From the NCBI GenBank assembly GCA_016776605.1, contig JADHTB010000016.1, positions 1-64,000 of the forward strand: a stretch of DNA of 64,000 nucleotides. Direction: 5' to 3'. The notes under the pieces were generated by a model. That model saw only the letters and a program-made list of their open reading frames with translations, did not search any database and was not told where the DNA came from. This DNA is from Alphaproteobacteria bacterium. Its GTDB lineage: Bacteria; Pseudomonadota; Alphaproteobacteria; GCA-2731375. Below, one piece after another: positions 62,346 to 64,000 of this stretch (within the stretch, counting starts at the first letter, position 1; every line of letters begins with the position of its first letter). Both the position numbers and the translations under genes were made by a program.

Positions 62346-62843
62346 ATGTCTATTCCAATCCCCTTTGACCAATATCGCGCAACCGTTCAACCAGAGTGGA
62401 TCGACCACAATGGCCACATGAACATGGGCTATTATATGGTGGTGTTTGATTTCGCGACCGATGAGTTCATGGATTTTGTCCATCTGACCCGGGCCCATCG
62501 CAAGGAACATCAGGTCACCACCTTCTCCCTGGAAGGGCATATCACCTATAACCGGGAAATCGGCGAGGGTGAGCCCCTGCGCTTTACCACCGAGCTGTTG
62601 GACTTCGATGAAAAGCGTTTTCACTATATCCATCATATGTATCACGCGACCGAGGGCTATCTGGCATCCACCAACGAATTGATGAGCCTGCATGTCTCGT
62701 TGGCGACGCGCCGGTCTGCCCCCATGGAACCGGCCATTCTGGACCGCCTGGCGGCAATCAAGGCCGCCCATGCCACCCTGCCGCCGAATCCTTATACCAG
62801 CCGGATGATCGGGCTGCGCGCCAAGGCAACAACGAATACCTAA
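62346..62843 (+). CDS. Acyl-CoA thioesterase (4HBT hotdog-fold)
   Basis: A 165-residue hotdog thioesterase. WIDHNGHMNMGYYMVVFDFATDEF carries the active-site Asp-His-Asn-Gly cluster of the 4-hydroxybenzoyl-CoA/betainyl-CoA thioesterase group. It hydrolyses an acyl-CoA. The ATG at 62346 is chosen; a TTG at 62331 is possible. It starts a likely operon with the SDR and the CMD-like gene. Confidence 0.82.
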   Translation: MSIPIPFDQYRATVQPEWIDHNGHMNMGYYMVVFDFATDEFMDFVHLTRAHRKEHQVTTFSLEGHITYNREIGEGEPLRFTTELLDFDEKRFHYIHHMYHATEGYLASTNELMSLHVSLATRRSAPMEPAILDRLAAIKAAHATLPPNPYTSRMIGLRAKATTNT

Positions 62844-62884
62844 CAGTGTCGAATAAAGGCACGCGTACAAAAATAGAGGACAGC

Positions 62885-63655
62885 ATGACAAATCCCATGA
62901 ACCTGACGGACCAGACTATTTTGATCACCGGCGCGGGTCAGGGCATCGGCCAGGCCACGGCGGAATTGGCGGTCGAATTGGGCGCCAAGGTGGCGCTGGT
63001 CGATCTGAACGGCGACGCGGTGCATCAGGTTGCCGATAGCCTGGGCGAAAATGCCAAGGCCTATGTGGGCAGCGTGGCGGAGCCGGGCTTCGTACAGGAC
63101 ATGGTAGCCGACGTGGTGCGCGACTTTGGCGCTATCCATGGCCTGATGAATAATGCCGGCATCGTGCGCGCGGCGATGATCCATAAAATGCCCGTGGAAA
63201 CCTGGCAACAAGTCATCGACGTCAATCTGACCGGCGTCTTCCTATGCCTGCAGGCCGTTGGCCGGCATCTAATGGAACGCGTTAAGGACGGCGACGAGGC
63301 ACCGGGTTCCATCGTCAATGTTTCCTCCATCGCGGGCCGGCGGGGCACCATAGGGCAGATCAACTATGGCGCCGCCAAATCCGGTGTCCTGGGCATCACC
63401 ATGAGTGCCGCCAGGGAATGGGGCCGCTTTTCCATTCGGGTCAATTCGGTTTGCTTTGGCCTGGTCGAGACGACCATGACCGAAACCGTTCGCGGCGAGA
63501 AGTTCCGCGATCAATATATGGCGCAAATTCCCATGGGGCGCTTTTCCGCACCGGGTGAAGTGGCCAAGCCGGTCTGTTTTCTGCTTTCCGATGGCGCCAG
63601 CTATATCACCGGACAGCATCTTAACATCGATGGCGGCGCCTGCATCGGGATGTAG
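62885..63655 (+). CDS. SDR family oxidoreductase
   Basis: A 256-residue classical SDR with TGAGQGIG, NNAGIV, Ser in NVSSIAGRRG and YGAAK. ITGQHLNIDGGACIGM at the end fits the FabG/3-hydroxyacyl reductase group. GAGGAC lies six bases before the ATG. It follows the thioesterase by 41 bases, which suggests a shared acyl-CoA or keto-acid pathway. Confidence 0.88.
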   Translation: MTNPMNLTDQTILITGAGQGIGQATAELAVELGAKVALVDLNGDAVHQVADSLGENAKAYVGSVAEPGFVQDMVADVVRDFGAIHGLMNNAGIVRAAMIHKMPVETWQQVIDVNLTGVFLCLQAVGRHLMERVKDGDEAPGSIVNVSSIAGRRGTIGQINYGAAKSGVLGITMSAAREWGRFSIRVNSVCFGLVETTMTETVRGEKFRDQYMAQIPMGRFSAPGEVAKPVCFLLSDGASYITGQHLNIDGGACIGM

Positions 63656-63740
63656 CCACGGACCGGTTACTGCGAAATTGATTGAGAGCCTACCAGGATT
63701 TATCCGCGCCACCCGGCCATAGCATTTAGGAAAAACAGAC

Positions 63741-64000
63741 ATGCCCCGCATTTCCCCGCTTGAACCCGCCGATATGAATGCCGAACAACGCAAGTTCCAT
63801 GACAACATCCTGGCCGGGCCCCGTGGCAGCATGGGGGGCCCATTCAAGGCTTGGATTCACAGCCCCGTATTTGCCGATCGAGCCCAACATGTCGGTGAAT
63901 ATTGCCGTTTCGACAGCGTCCTGGAAACCCGCCTGTCCGAGCTGGCCATTTTAATCACCGCCCGCCAGTGGACCGCACAGTTCGAATGGTACGCGCACGC
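63741..64000 (+). CDS. Carboxymuconolactone decarboxylase-like protein (partial)
   Basis: The first 86 codons are visible before the window ends. SPLEPADMNAEQRKFHDNI, GGPFKAWIHSPVFADRAQHV and RLSELAILITARQWTAQFEW match AhpD/CMD-family proteins. Members are gamma-carboxymuconolactone decarboxylases or peroxidase-like. The diagnostic CxxC or His residues lie beyond the window. It follows the SDR by 85 bases. Confidence 0.8.
   Translation, partial: MPRISPLEPADMNAEQRKFHDNILAGPRGSMGGPFKAWIHSPVFADRAQHVGEYCRFDSVLETRLSELAILITARQWTAQFEWYAH

Overview
The window is a stretch of chromosome from an alphaproteobacterium. Evidence: the 41-residue low-cysteine L36 protein, DUF3126 and DUF1289 small proteins, the rsmI-yraN-BON-gshB cluster divergent from an LppC-type lipoprotein, dnaK-dnaJ behind a sigma32-like promoter, and high-GC coding sequence. 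A Rhodospirillales-like soil or marine heterotroph is my guess; the genus cannot be read from the sequence. About 60 protein genes and one tRNA are visible, densely packed on both strands. I see no rRNA, CRISPR array, prophage or transposase gene.

Layout. 0-2 kb: glycolate oxidase glcD and the 5' part of glcE. 2.1-6.8 kb: rpmJ, an isopenicillin-N-synthase-like dioxygenase behind a promoter with a palindromic operator, and a 1097-residue SAM-cyclase-AAA-TPR protein. 6.8-20.7 kb: an accessory catabolic block with hyuA/hyuB, a THI5-like binding protein without signal peptide, an aldehyde dehydrogenase, an HpaB-type flavin monooxygenase, a cupin, a cobalt-type nitrile hydratase with its activator, an SDR, an aspartate-dehydrogenase-like protein, an LLM flavin oxidoreductase and an EthD protein. 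20.7-31.8 kb: housekeeping (lipoprotein, tRNA-Arg, dnaJ, dnaK, DUF1848, gshB, BON lipoprotein, yraN, rsmI, lppC). 31.8-35 kb: a low-GC glycan island with an FkbM methyltransferase and a GT-C-like membrane protein whose N-terminal half is duplicated. 35-46 kb: a DUF429-like protein, an EamA transporter, a Gld-like ABC system with htpG, and an acyl-CoA synthetase. 45.8-57 kb: TauE/SafE permease, split transketolase, phytanoyl-CoA dioxygenase, citrate-synthase-like protein, PAS-GGDEF diguanylate cyclase, MATE exporter, SDR and class III aminotransferase. 57-64 kb: desaturase, alpha carbonic anhydrase, a multi-PAS hybrid histidine kinase, thioesterase, SDR and a partial carboxymuconolactone decarboxylase-like gene.

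The most unusual feature is a family of palindromic repeats that begin and end TAGAGC...GCTCTA. A complete 263-bp copy, two copies broken at the same internal point, and several 50-100 bp relatives are scattered between genes. In six genes the stop codon is the first three bases of such a repeat, and in a seventh (the histidine kinase) the repeat edge codes the last residues and the stop. In the four complete stop-codon copies the base after the far TA is a purine. This fits elements inserting at the TA of a stop codon and rebuilding a TAG. Other points worth checking are the internal duplication in the GT-C protein, three degenerate tandem repeats in upstream regions, and the catabolic block, whose substrate is unknown.

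All calls come from reading motifs and context by eye. No database search was possible.
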